A DNA stretch of 64,000 nucleotides. Origin: Acidimicrobiia bacterium. GTDB lineage: Bacteria > Acidobacteriota > Vicinamibacteria > Vicinamibacterales > UBA2999. How positions within the stretch are numbered: the first letter of the stretch is position 1; each line of letters opens with the position of its first letter. The notes beneath the pieces were generated by a model. The model saw nothing but the letters and a program-made list of their open reading frames with translations. It was not told where the DNA came from and did not search any database. The position numbers were made by a program, and so were the translations under genes. The DNA is taken from positions 1 through 64,000 of the forward strand of contig VFZG01000002.1 in the NCBI GenBank assembly GCA_016871275.1, written 5' to 3'. Positions 22,422 to 31,717 of this stretch are shown in pieces.

Positions 22422-23666
22422 ATGAAGTCCGAAATGAAGCCGATCAAGGAAACGATTCCGCTCGAGGAAGCGCGCCAGCTGATCGCCGAGGCGTGCCGGC
22501 CGATCGATCGCACCGAGCGCGTGCGCCTGGTCGATGCGAACGGCCGCGCTGCAGCCGGCGCCGTGCAGTCCACGCGCGACGTGCCGCCATTTGCGCGCGC
22601 GGGCATGGACGGCTATGCGGTGCGCGCCGAAGATACCTTCGGCGCCAGCCGATACGAACCCAGGGTCCTGCGTGTGATCGACAAGGTCTACACCGGTCAG
22701 GTTCCCACCCGATCGCTCGACGCGGGCACCGCCATCGAGATCGCCACCGGCGCGCCCATGCCCGAGGGCGCTGATGCGGTGGTGATGGTGGAGGAAACGG
22801 AAAGGGCCGTCGAGCACGTGCGCGTCCTGACGCCGGTGTATCCGCGCCAGAACGTCGGCCGTCAGGGCGCCGATATCGTGGTCGGACAAACCGTCATCGC
22901 CCGTGGCAATGTGTTGAATCCCAGCCGCATTGGCGCGTTGGCCGCGCTGGGCATCGCCGACGTCGAGGTGTTTGCGAAGCCCACGGTGGCAATCCTCTCC
23001 ACGGGCAACGAGATCGCGGACCCCGGACAGGAACTGCGGCCCGGACAGATCTACGACATCAACAAGTTCACGCTGAGCACCATCATCCAGGAACACGGCG
23101 GCATTCCGACGCCGTTCTCAACCGCGCAGGACACCATCGACGCGCTCGAGGATGCCATCGACACCGCGCTTGGGTGCCGTAGCCTTGGCGAAGGCGACGC
23201 CTGCGACGTGCTGGTGTTCTCCGGAGGCAGCTCGGTCGGCGAGCGCGACTTGATCCTCGACGCGATCGGCCGCAAGGGTGAGATCGTCTTTCACGGCATC
23301 GCCGTAAAGCCCGGCAAACCAACGGTGTTCGGCACCATCAACGGCAAGCCCGTGTTCGGCATGCCCGGCTATCCCACGTCGTGCCTGTCGAATGCCTACA
23401 TGTTGCTGGTGCCGGCGCTGCGATCGATAGCCCGGCTGCCGCCTCGTCACACCGCCACCGTGACCCTGCCGCTCGGACAGCGAATCGTGTCGACGACGGG
23501 GCGGCACCAGTTCTACACGGTGCGAATCGTCGACGGCCAGGCAATGCCGGCGTTCAAGGCCTCGGGCGACATCACCTCGATGTCGCAAGCCGACGGCTAC
23601 ATCGAGATCCCCGCCCAAACCGACATCGTCGAAAAGGGCGAACGCGTCGACGTCAGGCTGTTCTGA
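22422..23666 (+). CDS. moeA: Molybdopterin molybdenumtransferase
   Basis: 414 aa from the ATG at 22422 (or 22434; neither has a clear ribosome binding site). MoeA motifs in order: PPFARAGMDGYAVRAED, ATGAPMPEGADAVVM, GRQGADIVVGQ, VAILSTGNE, GQIYDINKFTL, VFSGGSSVGERD, VKPGKPTVFG and FGMPGYPTS. It inserts molybdate into adenylylated molybdopterin. Around residues 250-260 the sequence GCRSLGEGDA, just before CDVLVFSGG, is encoded by a palindromic repeat (23182-23195) and looks like an in-frame insertion. Operon with moaB. Confidence 0.92.
   Translation: MKSEMKPIKETIPLEEARQLIAEACRPIDRTERVRLVDANGRAAAGAVQSTRDVPPFARAGMDGYAVRAEDTFGASRYEPRVLRVIDKVYTGQVPTRSLDAGTAIEIATGAPMPEGADAVVMVEETERAVEHVRVLTPVYPRQNVGRQGADIVVGQTVIARGNVLNPSRIGALAALGIADVEVFAKPTVAILSTGNEIADPGQELRPGQIYDINKFTLSTIIQEHGGIPTPFSTAQDTIDALEDAIDTALGCRSLGEGDACDVLVFSGGSSVGERDLILDAIGRKGEIVFHGIAVKPGKPTVFGTINGKPVFGMPGYPTSCLSNAYMLLVPALRSIARLPPRHTATVTLPLGQRIVSTTGRHQFYTVRIVDGQAMPAFKASGDITSMSQADGYIEIPAQTDIVEKGERVDVRLF
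23176..23198. repeat. Palindromic repeat, family B, inside moeA
   Basis: The core GCCTTGGCGAAGGC (23182-23195) folds as GCCTT-GGCG-AAGGC, preceded by GCCGTA. A very similar element lies between sufU and sufS (49542-49557). In moeA it is in frame and encodes RSLGEGD. Confidence 0.6.
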
Positions 23667-23786
23667 AAAATGTATCCGGATGTATCCGGGACTGGCACCT
23701 CAACATGTTGTTTTGTTGACGTTTCTGCCACGTCCGCAGAAACTGAAACGAATTCCCATGGTGTGGGGTCAGTCCCCGTTACAAAG
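23667..23786. other. Repeat-bearing gap between convergent moeA and a membrane protein gene
   Basis: No gene. A tandem pair of ATGTATCCGG occurs near 23670-23690, followed by GGGACTGGCACC, and near 23763-23776 the dyad GGGG-TCAGT-CCCC. Elements of this GGGGTCAGTCCCC type recur between genes in many environmental genomes. It may serve as a bidirectional terminator. Confidence 0.4.
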
Positions 23787-24194
23787 TTACGAGACCGCGC
23801 GGCGATGGCGCAGCGCCATCCAGCCCCTGGCAATGCGATAGATCGCCCACACGCCGAGGGTGAAGAACCCTACGCCCCAGATCACGAAGCCGACTAACAG
23901 CAAGGTGAGCGGCAGGCCCATTAGAAACACCAGTGCCGCCCAGCCGACCGCGTACCAGAACGTGCGAATTTGCCACGCGAAGTGCGACTCGAGCCACGTG
24001 CCGCGCGCGTGACCACGCTGCACGTAGTTGACGATCACCGCGATGATCGACGGCCAACCGAACAGGAACGAACCGAGCACCGACGCCGCGCCCAGCGCGC
24101 CGATGGCCAGGCCCACCGCATGCAGCGCGTAGGTGACGTGCAGCGTGGTAATCAACGATGGATCGGGCTCTCGAACGACGGTGGCATCGGTCAT
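23787..24194 (-). CDS. Integral membrane protein, DUF4870-like
   Basis: 135 aa. The ATG at 24194 has AGGAGC upstream. There are three or four membrane segments: residues 18-45 (HVTYALHAVGLAIGALGAAS), 45-60, and a C-terminal pair around 82-120 (YAVGWAALVFLMGLPLTLLL, then GVGFFTLGVWAIYRIARG). The sequence RGTWLESHFAWQIRTFWYAV is characteristic of a widespread family of small membrane proteins of unknown function. It is encoded just downstream of the outer-membrane channel gene on the same strand, with 15 bases between. Confidence 0.7.
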   Translation of the reverse strand: MTDATVVREPDPSLITTLHVTYALHAVGLAIGALGAASVLGSFLFGWPSIIAVIVNYVQRGHARGTWLESHFAWQIRTFWYAVGWAALVFLMGLPLTLLLVGFVIWGVGFFTLGVWAIYRIARGWMALRHRRAVS

Positions 24195-25642
24195 CGACGT
24201 GCAGCTCCTTTAGAAGCGAACGACATTTTCGACAAGCCAGAATCTGAGGCGCTTGTTCGTAAACCAGTGCTGGACGACATCCCCGGCTGACATCGTGGCC
24301 ACATAGCCGTTGATCGACCAGTACGTCCGGATCGGTATGTCGACCGCCGCCTCGACTACGGTGCCGAGGCCGGTCTTGCCGCCGGACGCCCGCCCGGAAA
24401 AGCCGAAGTAACGGCCTGAACTGGACGTGGCGCCGCTGCCCGCATACCAGTGGTCCGTGGCCGCCGCGAGGTGGAGCGCATGTAGTTCGATACGTGCGCG
24501 AAACTGCGCGGGTTCAATGGACAGCTGCGCGAACAAATCGCGCAGGTTCATCTGCGACGCCACCGTGGACAAGGTGTACTTGCGCGCGGTGGGGATCATC
24601 TGGAAGAACGTGCCGTGACGGGAATCGCCGCCGTCGCCATCCCCGGACGCCCACAGATACCCGGCGCGCAGCCATGGCTTCATCGGGGCGGCCGTCCACC
24701 GATGCCCGCCCTCGAGCGCGACACTGGCGGCGCGATGCGGCCGGCCATACCAGTCACCGGCTTGGGCGGCGACCCACGCCACCGCGTCGACCTCGCCGGT
24801 TCTCACCGGCGACAACGAGACATACGACGCGCCGCCCGTCACGACCGTGATGTCGACCGGACGTTCGAGGGTGATGGCGTTCTGGACGACCGCCTTGTCG
24901 GGACGGCGATCGCGATAGAGCGCCCCGAACACCTGGTATTCCGATGCTGGGCGTTTGAAGGTCGCCGATGAGGTGGCCACTTGCACTCCGGGCATCGACA
25001 GGTTGGCCGACTCCTCGAAGCCGCCTTGCGTCGGCACGAACACGCCGGCCGTTGCGTGCCATGCCGGCCGATCGTGATCGAACCGGATGCCGTCGAACCT
25101 CCGCTGATACAGCGCGAACTCGAAGTTCCCGATCAGCCGCGAGTGCAGCCGGCTGCGCTTGAGCGCCTCGAGCGGCGCCGACCGGGCGACGAACTCGCCG
25201 CCCGAAGAGAACGGCTGGCGGCCGACGAGCAGCGACGTGCGGCCGTCGCGTGACTTGATCCGCAGCGCCAGCTCGCCCAGGTACAGCTGGTAGCTGTAGC
25301 GCACGCCGGTCGCCGCGAAGTACAGCGCACCGGTGCCGAGCGCGCCTGGCCCAATGGCCTGGGTGGGCAGGTTCTCGAGCCGCACGTAGTTGAAGGCACC
25401 GATGACGTCCAGACGCGCCCCGGCGACGCGAACGCCGAGTTCGGCGCGGTCCCCTATGAAGGTGTAGGTCGGATCGCCGATCGGCCCCTGCGTCTGCGCG
25501 CGCGGCTGTGTCTCCGATGGCGGCGCCGGCTGGAAGTACGACCAGGATTCGACGCGTGTGACGTTGGAGATGGTGCCGGTCACTTTCGGTTCGGCAGTCT
25601 GCGCGGCTGCCGACACCGAAAGCGCGAGCACGAAGAAGAGCG

Positions 25643-26245
<603 letters not shown>

Positions 26246-26373
26246 GAACTCTCTCCTCTTTGGCTGTTCGCCTATTGGCCTCTTGGCCTATCGGCCTGAT
26301 CGCCAGCATTTGGTCCACTGCGATCTTAGCCCACTTCTTCTGATCGTCCGGCACGGCGAGGGCGGGCCGTGAC

Positions 26374-28011
26374 CTACTTGTACCTGGGCACCGTGCGCGG
26401 CAGCGGCTGATCGATGGCCGGGCGCTGCGCGGCATCGCCCACCATCCACACGCTCGCCAGCACGGTTCGCGCGATCGCGACCACCTGGACCGGATCCAGT
26501 ACCCGCGCCTCGTCGGCGGGCAGGTGATAACGGTTGTGAATGCCGGTCGTGTAGCCGAGCGTGAGGATGCCGCGTTCGAGGAACGGGCCGGCATCGGTGC
26601 GCGGGTAGAAGAACTCGCTCTCGGGCGTGTCGTACTGGCGGTTGTAGCGCAGCTTCAGATACTCGTTGTTGACGCCATCGAGCAGCACCGTCGTCTGCCG
26701 GCTCAGCGTGCTCGGGCCGATCAGGAACACTTCGTGACGCTCGGTCACACCGGGCGAGGGGGCGTCGACCGAGCCCGGGCGCCGGCTGGCACCAATCATG
26801 TCGATGTTGAAGTGCGCCACAATGCGGTCGAGCGGCACCGGCGGCGCGCTGACGAAGCGGCGGGTGCCCCACAGGCCCTGCTCTTCCCCGCTGTCCCACA
26901 CGAACACCACCGTGCGCTTCGGCTTCGGCGCCCTGGCCATCTGCTCCGCGATGTTCAAGGTCGCGGCGCTGCCCGATGCGTTATCGTCGGCCGAGTTGTA
27001 GATGCGATCGCCGGCGATGTCGCGCGTGCCGACGGCGCCGTCGAGGTGCGCGAACACGGTGACCGCTTCGTCCTTCAGTTTCGGATCGCCGCCCTCGAGG
27101 ATGGCGACGACGTTGAACGGCCGGTGGATGGTGGGCGCCGACACCGCCACGCGGACCGACAACTTCTTCTTCAGTTCGAACGATGCCGGATAGTCCGCCG
27201 AATCGCCCAACCGGATCGCTGCCGCTGCCGACAGCGCTTCGCCGTCGAGCAGCGCGGTGGTGACGGTGGGCGTCAGCAGCACCGACGTGACCGGGATCGC
27301 CGAGTAGGCCGACGGCACCGGCGGATCGAGTTCGCGGCGCACCAGGTTGCCGCTCTTCACTTCGTCCCACCGAATGAGATCGGCGGCGCGGGTGATGAAC
27401 AGCACGCCGGCCGCGCCGCGCTCGGCGGCAGCCACGAACGGCGACTGCGCGCCCGGCGTGATACGGCCAATCTGCTGGATGGTGACGCCGCGCGGCTGGG
27501 CGCCGGGGCCGTGCACCAGCACGAGCTTGCCGCGCACGTCGAGATTGGCGTACGGGTTGATCATCCGGTCCGGGATGACCCAGCCGTGGCCGGCATAGAC
27601 CACCGCGAACTCGCCGGCGAGCGCGTTGGCCAGCGAGCGCATGGCGAAGTCACGGCCGAACGCAAACGTCTGGCTACCGATCGCCATGGCGGTCAGACCC
27701 GGGTCGACCCGCGTCTCGTGCATCTCGTAGTGCTGGCGGAACGTGCCGTGGTCGCCTCCCGGCTTCAATCCGGCGCGCGCCAGCCTCGCCGAGATGTAGT
27801 CGGCGGCGGCGTCGAATCCCGGTGACGGCGTGTTGCGGCCGCCAAGTTCGTCGGAGGCGAGATACGCAAGGTCCCACGCGACCTGCTCTTCGGAGATGGC
27901 ATCGGCGGCGGCGCGCACGGCAGCAGGCAGCGACGGCGGCTGCGCCTGCAGCACGGCTGAGCTGACAACCACCACCGACGCCAGCAGAATCAGAATCAGC
28001 TTCGAACGCAC
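26374..28011 (-). CDS. Secreted M28-family zinc metallopeptidase with PA domain
   Basis: 545 aa from a GTG at 28011 with a GGAGGTGAG site. Signal peptide MRSKLILILLASVVVVSSA. A protease-associated insert spans about residues 130-250. The M28 catalytic domain has the di-zinc ligands in order: AHLDG, NSADDNASG (bridging Asp), SGEEQGLWGTRRF (catalytic Glu plus Glu ligand), FNIDMIG, and a late TGIHNRYH supplying the final His. It probably acts as an aminopeptidase or carboxypeptidase. It lies downstream of mqnE, separated by an inverted repeat. Confidence 0.88.
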   Translation of the reverse strand: MRSKLILILLASVVVVSSAVLQAQPPSLPAAVRAAADAISEEQVAWDLAYLASDELGGRNTPSPGFDAAADYISARLARAGLKPGGDHGTFRQHYEMHETRVDPGLTAMAIGSQTFAFGRDFAMRSLANALAGEFAVVYAGHGWVIPDRMINPYANLDVRGKLVLVHGPGAQPRGVTIQQIGRITPGAQSPFVAAAERGAAGVLFITRAADLIRWDEVKSGNLVRRELDPPVPSAYSAIPVTSVLLTPTVTTALLDGEALSAAAAIRLGDSADYPASFELKKKLSVRVAVSAPTIHRPFNVVAILEGGDPKLKDEAVTVFAHLDGAVGTRDIAGDRIYNSADDNASGSAATLNIAEQMARAPKPKRTVVFVWDSGEEQGLWGTRRFVSAPPVPLDRIVAHFNIDMIGASRRPGSVDAPSPGVTERHEVFLIGPSTLSRQTTVLLDGVNNEYLKLRYNRQYDTPESEFFYPRTDAGPFLERGILTLGYTTGIHNRYHLPADEARVLDPVQVVAIARTVLASVWMVGDAAQRPAIDQPLPRTVPRYK

Positions 28012-28024
28012 GCCTCACCTCCGG

Positions 28025-28112
28025 GACTGGTTGCCGGTTGCCGGTTGCTGGTTACTGGTTGCTAGTTACCGGGCGGTTCCAGCAACCAGCAACCAACAAC
28101 TAGCAACCAACG
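28025..28112. repeat. Interleaved inverted repeat between mqnE and the M28 gene
   Basis: The left arm holds degenerate heptamers (GGTTGCC, GGTTGCT, GGTTACT) and the right arm their complements. GGTTGCTGG (28043-28051) pairs with CCAGCAACC (28079-28087), and GGTTGCTAGTT (28058-28068) pairs with AACTAGCAACC (28098-28108). The structure covers the ancestral stop of mqnE and could terminate its transcript. Confidence 0.6.
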
Positions 28113-29220
28113 GGTATTCGCACCACGCTGTAGAGCGTGTCGCGCTCGATCGGTTCGCGGCCCTCGGTTCGCGGCCCGCGTCCCAGATCAGCCGCTCGAT
28201 GTCTGTCGTCGACAGCGCTGCCGGCGTCTTCGAGCCGGCCATGTGGTAGATGGTCTCTTCCTGGACGGTGCCGTCGAGATCGTCGGCGCCAAACCACAAC
28301 GCGGTCTGGGCCACGTCGACCCCGCACGAGATCCAGTAGGCCTTGATGTGGTCGACGTTGTCGAGCATCAGTCGCGCGACCGCGTGCACTTTCAGCGTCT
28401 CGCTGGCCGAGGGCGCGGGCAGCTTGCGCATCTGGTTGTGGTCAGGGTGAAACGCCAGCGGGATGAACGCCTGCAGGCCGCCGGTCTCGTCCTGCAACGC
28501 GCGCGTCTGCATCAGGTGGTCGACGCGCTCCTCCGTCGTCTCGATGTGGCCGTACAGCATCGTGACGTTGGTGCGCATGCCGAGCCCGTGCGCGATGCGA
28601 TGGATGGACAGGTAGCGCGCGCCATCACACTTGTCGTGGCAGATCTTCTGGCGCACGCGCGGCGCAAAGATCTCGGCGCCGCCGCCGGGCAGCGAATCGA
28701 GGCCGGCCGCCTTGAGCTCCTGCAACACCTGCGTGTCGGTCTTGCCGTAGTGATCCGCGAAGAACGCGATCTCGACGGCGGTGAAACACTTCAGGTGAAT
28801 GCCCGGCCGCACCTGCTTCAAGCCGGTCAGCAGATCGGTGTAGTAACTGAACGGCAGTCCCGGGTGCAGGCCGTTGACGATATGGACTTCGGTGACGGGC
28901 TCGCCGGCGCGCTGACGAAGCTTGTCGAGGATCTGCGACACCGACATGGTGTGCGAACCCGGCATGCCTTCCTTCAGGCGCGCGAACGAGCAGAACAGGC
29001 ACGAGGCTTCGCAGACGTTGGTCGCCTCGAGCCGCAGGTTGTGATTGAAATAGGTGCGGGCGCCATGACGGCGCTCGCGCTCGCGATTGGCGAGCCAGCC
29101 GAGCGCGAACAAGTCCTGCGACTGGAACAGCGCCACGCCGTCGTCGAACGACAGGCGCTCGCGCGCGCCGACTTTCTCGGCGATGGCGTCGAGGCCGGCG
29201 GACTTGAGTCGCTGCCGCAT
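28066..29220 (-). CDS. mqnE: Aminofutalosine synthase (radical SAM), C-terminus altered
   Basis: 384 aa as it stands, from the ATG at 29220. It catalyses the first committed radical step of the futalosine menaquinone pathway, adding SAM-derived adenosyl to the chorismate-derived enol ether. The 4Fe-4S motif CEASCLFC has Cys70, 74 and 77. Family motifs include HIVNGLHPGLPFSYY, LDSLPGGGAEIF, TMLYGHIET and AFIPLAFHP. At the 3' end a 14-base tandem duplication (28150-28177) shifts the frame: without it the chain would end REPIERDTLYSVVRIPVGC, as expected for the family, but the actual frame ends in an unrelated tail running into a repeat. mqnB and mqnD lie at 36.8-38.2 kb. Confidence 0.88.
   Translation of the reverse strand: MRQRLKSAGLDAIAEKVGARERLSFDDGVALFQSQDLFALGWLANRERERRHGARTYFNHNLRLEATNVCEASCLFCSFARLKEGMPGSHTMSVSQILDKLRQRAGEPVTEVHIVNGLHPGLPFSYYTDLLTGLKQVRPGIHLKCFTAVEIAFFADHYGKTDTQVLQELKAAGLDSLPGGGAEIFAPRVRQKICHDKCDGARYLSIHRIAHGLGMRTNVTMLYGHIETTEERVDHLMQTRALQDETGGLQAFIPLAFHPDHNQMRKLPAPSASETLKVHAVARLMLDNVDHIKAYWISCGVDVAQTALWFGADDLDGTVQEETIYHMAGSKTPAALSTTDIERLIWDAGREPRAANRSSATRSTAWCEYPLVASCWLLVAGTAR
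28150..28177. repeat. Perfect 14-base tandem duplication in mqnE
   Basis: TCGGTTCGCGGCCC occurs twice head to tail (28150-28163 and 28164-28177). Fourteen is not a multiple of three, so the second copy shifts the reading frame of the last mqnE codons. Confidence 0.9.
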
Positions 29221-29287
29221 CAGGCGGTCAACCCTTGGACGTGGGCGATCCTGAACATCACTCCATTGTAGTAACATTTGCCGCTCA

Positions 29288-29404
29288 CAGATTACCCGGA
29301 GAGGAGGGGAAGTGGGTGTGAAGCCCACACGGTCCCGCCACTGTAAGTCACGCCGCAGCCCGCAGGGCGCAGGCGGACGAGTCAGGTGACCTCCTTGTCC
29401 AGGG
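29288..29404 (+). promoter_or_regulatory. Cobalamin (adenosylcobalamin) riboswitch
   Basis: Conserved core elements appear in the right order: GAGGGGAAG, the paired GTGGGTGTGAAGCCCAC helix, ACGGTCCCGCCACTGTAAG (the B12-binding core), a GC-rich paired arm, and CGAGTCAGGTGACCTCCTTG, the last conserved box. It lies directly upstream of a TonB receptor and vitamin B12 ABC genes, as expected for repression by cobalamin. Confidence 0.92.
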
Positions 29405-29414
29405 CTAGTCATTT

Positions 29415-29438
29415 CGAGCGCGCGAGACGCTCGGGAGG
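29415..29438 (+). promoter_or_regulatory. Hairpin abutting the receptor ribosome binding site
   Basis: CGAGCG (29415-29420) pairs with CGCTCG (29428-29433), and the ribosome binding site GGGAGG starts at the last base of this stem, five bases before the ATG at 29444. This looks like the expression platform of the riboswitch acting on translation initiation. Confidence 0.55.
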
Positions 29439-29443
29439 CAACC

Positions 29444-31717
29444 ATGACCGTCGCCATACGTCCGCACCTGCGGGCGCTGCTCTTTCTTTTCACTTCTCAC
29501 TTCTCACTTCTCACTTCCGCTGATGCCGCAGGTCTCAGCGGCCGCGTCGTGGATCCGTCGGGCAAACCGGTCGCGAACGCGGCAGTGATCGTCAACGGCG
29601 CGACGGCCGCGCCGCTGCTGGCGCGCACGGACGGTGATGGCAAGTTCGCCATCGCATCGCTTGAGCCGGGTAGCTATTCGGTGGTGGCCAGCGCGCCAGG
29701 CCTGGCGAGCAGCGCCCAGGCGGTACGCATTGCCAACGACGCCACCATCGAGATTGCGCTGCGGATCAGCGCGTTCACCGAAACGCTGGTGGTCTCGGCA
29801 GCGCAGATCGATCAGCCCCTGTCACGCATTCCCGACAGCGTGACGGTGATCGACGGGCGCGAGATCGACGCCCGCCAGCAGTTCACGCTCGCCTCGGTGC
29901 TGCGCTCGGTGCCGGGTCTGACGCTGCAGCAGAACGGCGGGCCCGGGACGGTGACGTCGCTGTTCACGCGTGGCGGCGAATCGGATTACACCCTGGTGCT
30001 GGTCGATGGCGTTCGAGCCAACGCGTTCGGCGGCGGCCTCGATCTGTCGCAGGTGCCGGTGCAGGACGTGGAGCGCATCGAAGTGCTGCGCGGCTCGCAG
30101 AGCGCGCTCTACGGATCCGACGCAATTGCCGGAGTCGTGCAGGTGGTGACGCGCAGCGCAGGACGCCCGTCCGCACAGGCGCAGGTCGAGGCCGGCAGCC
30201 GCCAGATGCGCCGCGCCGGCGCGGCGACCAGCGGCGAGGTGAATGGTTTCCGCTGGCAGTTGGGCGCCAACTACTTCGAGGACGCCGGCTTCACGGGCAC
30301 CGCCGCCAACGGCCAGTCGGTGTCGAACGATGACGCGCATGGCGCCCAGGGCGCGGCGTCGATCGGCTGGCGGCATCCCGCTCGCGGTTCGGATCTCCAG
30401 GCCTCGGTGCAGTACGTCGACACCGACCGCGGCTCGCCCGGCGCGTATGGCTCCGATCCGGCCCGGCGGTACGCCGGCGTCGATCGCATCTCGCGTGGCA
30501 CCACCCAAAGAGTCGCCGGCGGCGTGCGGATGATGCAGCCGTGGTTCGGCGCCTCCAGCCGCGTCCGCCAGCGGGTCGAGCTCGACGTCGCGGACTACGA
30601 CCTCAGGTTCGTCAGCGCGTTCGGTGCGTCAGAGGGCAACACGCATCGTGCGCACGCGCGCGTCCAGACCGACGTGTCGGCCAACGCCGCGCTCGGTTTC
30701 TCGGGCGGACTGGAGTGGCTGGCTGAGAGCGGCCGCAGCACATTCATCAAGGCCGGCAGCGCTGGAGCGGTCCCGGTGGAACGCGGCGTGCTTGGACTGT
30801 TCGCGGAGACCCGGTGGAACGCGACCAATCGCGCGACGCTGACCGCCGGGGTGCGTGGCGAGCGCATCAGCCGAGAGGCGCTGCGGGGCGATCCGTCCGC
30901 CTTTCAACCGCGGCCGGACTTCCCGGAAGAAACCATCGGTTCGTTCAACCCGAAGATCGCCGGTGCATGGATGGTTCGCGACGGCACCCGCCTGCGCGGC
31001 TCGTTCGGCACCGGCATGCGCCCGCCCGATGCGTTTGAGATCGCCTTCACGGACAACTCGGGACTGAAACCGGAACGGAGCAAGAGTGGCGAGGTCGGAC
31101 TGTCGCAGGCGTTCGCGTCGGGCGCGGTGCAGATCGACGCCGCCGCGTTCTTCAACAGCTACACCGACCTCATCATCTCGGTCGGCCGGGCCTTCTCCGG
31201 CGTGAGCCGCTGGCGTACGGACAACATCTCGAACGCGCGCGCGCGCGGCGCCGAACTGTCCGGCGCCTGGCTTGCCCACCGTGGCCTTGGCGCCGGGCGG
31301 ACCGGACTGCTCGCCCTGCGCGCCAGCTACACGTTCCTCGATACCGAGATTCTTGCGGTCAAAGGGTCCTCGATCGCACAGACGCCGTACACCGTCGGCG
31401 ATCGGCTGCTGCGCCGTCCGAGGCATTCCGGTGCGATTGACGCCACGTGGACCGAGTCGCGCGTGTCCGCGTTTGCCCAGCTGCAGATCCGCGGCGAGAC
31501 CCTCGATGCCGAACCAGCGTTCGGCCCGACCGGAGGGCTCTACCGGAATCCCGGACACACGGTCATGAATCTCGGCGGGTCGTTCCGGCCGGTCAAGACC
31601 ATCGAGGTCTTTGCGCGGGCGTTGAACCTGTTCGATCGCGACTACGAAGAAGTGCTGGGCTACCCGGCCCAGGGCCGGACGGCCTATGTGGGTGCGCGAG
31701 TTGCTGTGGGCCGATAA
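29444..31717 (+). CDS. TonB-dependent receptor, BtuB-like, riboswitch-controlled
   Basis: 757 aa outer-membrane importer. The signal peptide carries a short tandem repeat (CTTCTCA units near 29488-29517) encoding HFSLLTS. Residues about 30-110 form a carboxypeptidase-regulatory-like beta domain (SGRVVDPSGKPVANAAVIV). The plug domain follows (IPDSVTVIDGREID, VPGLTLQQNGGPGTV, DVERIEVLRGSQSALYG, GVVQVVTRS), then a 22-strand barrel ending in ARVAVGR. The upstream cobalamin riboswitch and downstream BtuD-C-F genes indicate corrinoid uptake. It overlaps the ATPase gene by 32 bases. Confidence 0.9.
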   Translation: MTVAIRPHLRALLFLFTSHFSLLTSADAAGLSGRVVDPSGKPVANAAVIVNGATAAPLLARTDGDGKFAIASLEPGSYSVVASAPGLASSAQAVRIANDATIEIALRISAFTETLVVSAAQIDQPLSRIPDSVTVIDGREIDARQQFTLASVLRSVPGLTLQQNGGPGTVTSLFTRGGESDYTLVLVDGVRANAFGGGLDLSQVPVQDVERIEVLRGSQSALYGSDAIAGVVQVVTRSAGRPSAQAQVEAGSRQMRRAGAATSGEVNGFRWQLGANYFEDAGFTGTAANGQSVSNDDAHGAQGAASIGWRHPARGSDLQASVQYVDTDRGSPGAYGSDPARRYAGVDRISRGTTQRVAGGVRMMQPWFGASSRVRQRVELDVADYDLRFVSAFGASEGNTHRAHARVQTDVSANAALGFSGGLEWLAESGRSTFIKAGSAGAVPVERGVLGLFAETRWNATNRATLTAGVRGERISREALRGDPSAFQPRPDFPEETIGSFNPKIAGAWMVRDGTRLRGSFGTGMRPPDAFEIAFTDNSGLKPERSKSGEVGLSQAFASGAVQIDAAAFFNSYTDLIISVGRAFSGVSRWRTDNISNARARGAELSGAWLAHRGLGAGRTGLLALRASYTFLDTEILAVKGSSIAQTPYTVGDRLLRRPRHSGAIDATWTESRVSAFAQLQIRGETLDAEPAFGPTGGLYRNPGHTVMNLGGSFRPVKTIEVFARALNLFDRDYEEVLGYPAQGRTAYVGARVAVGR

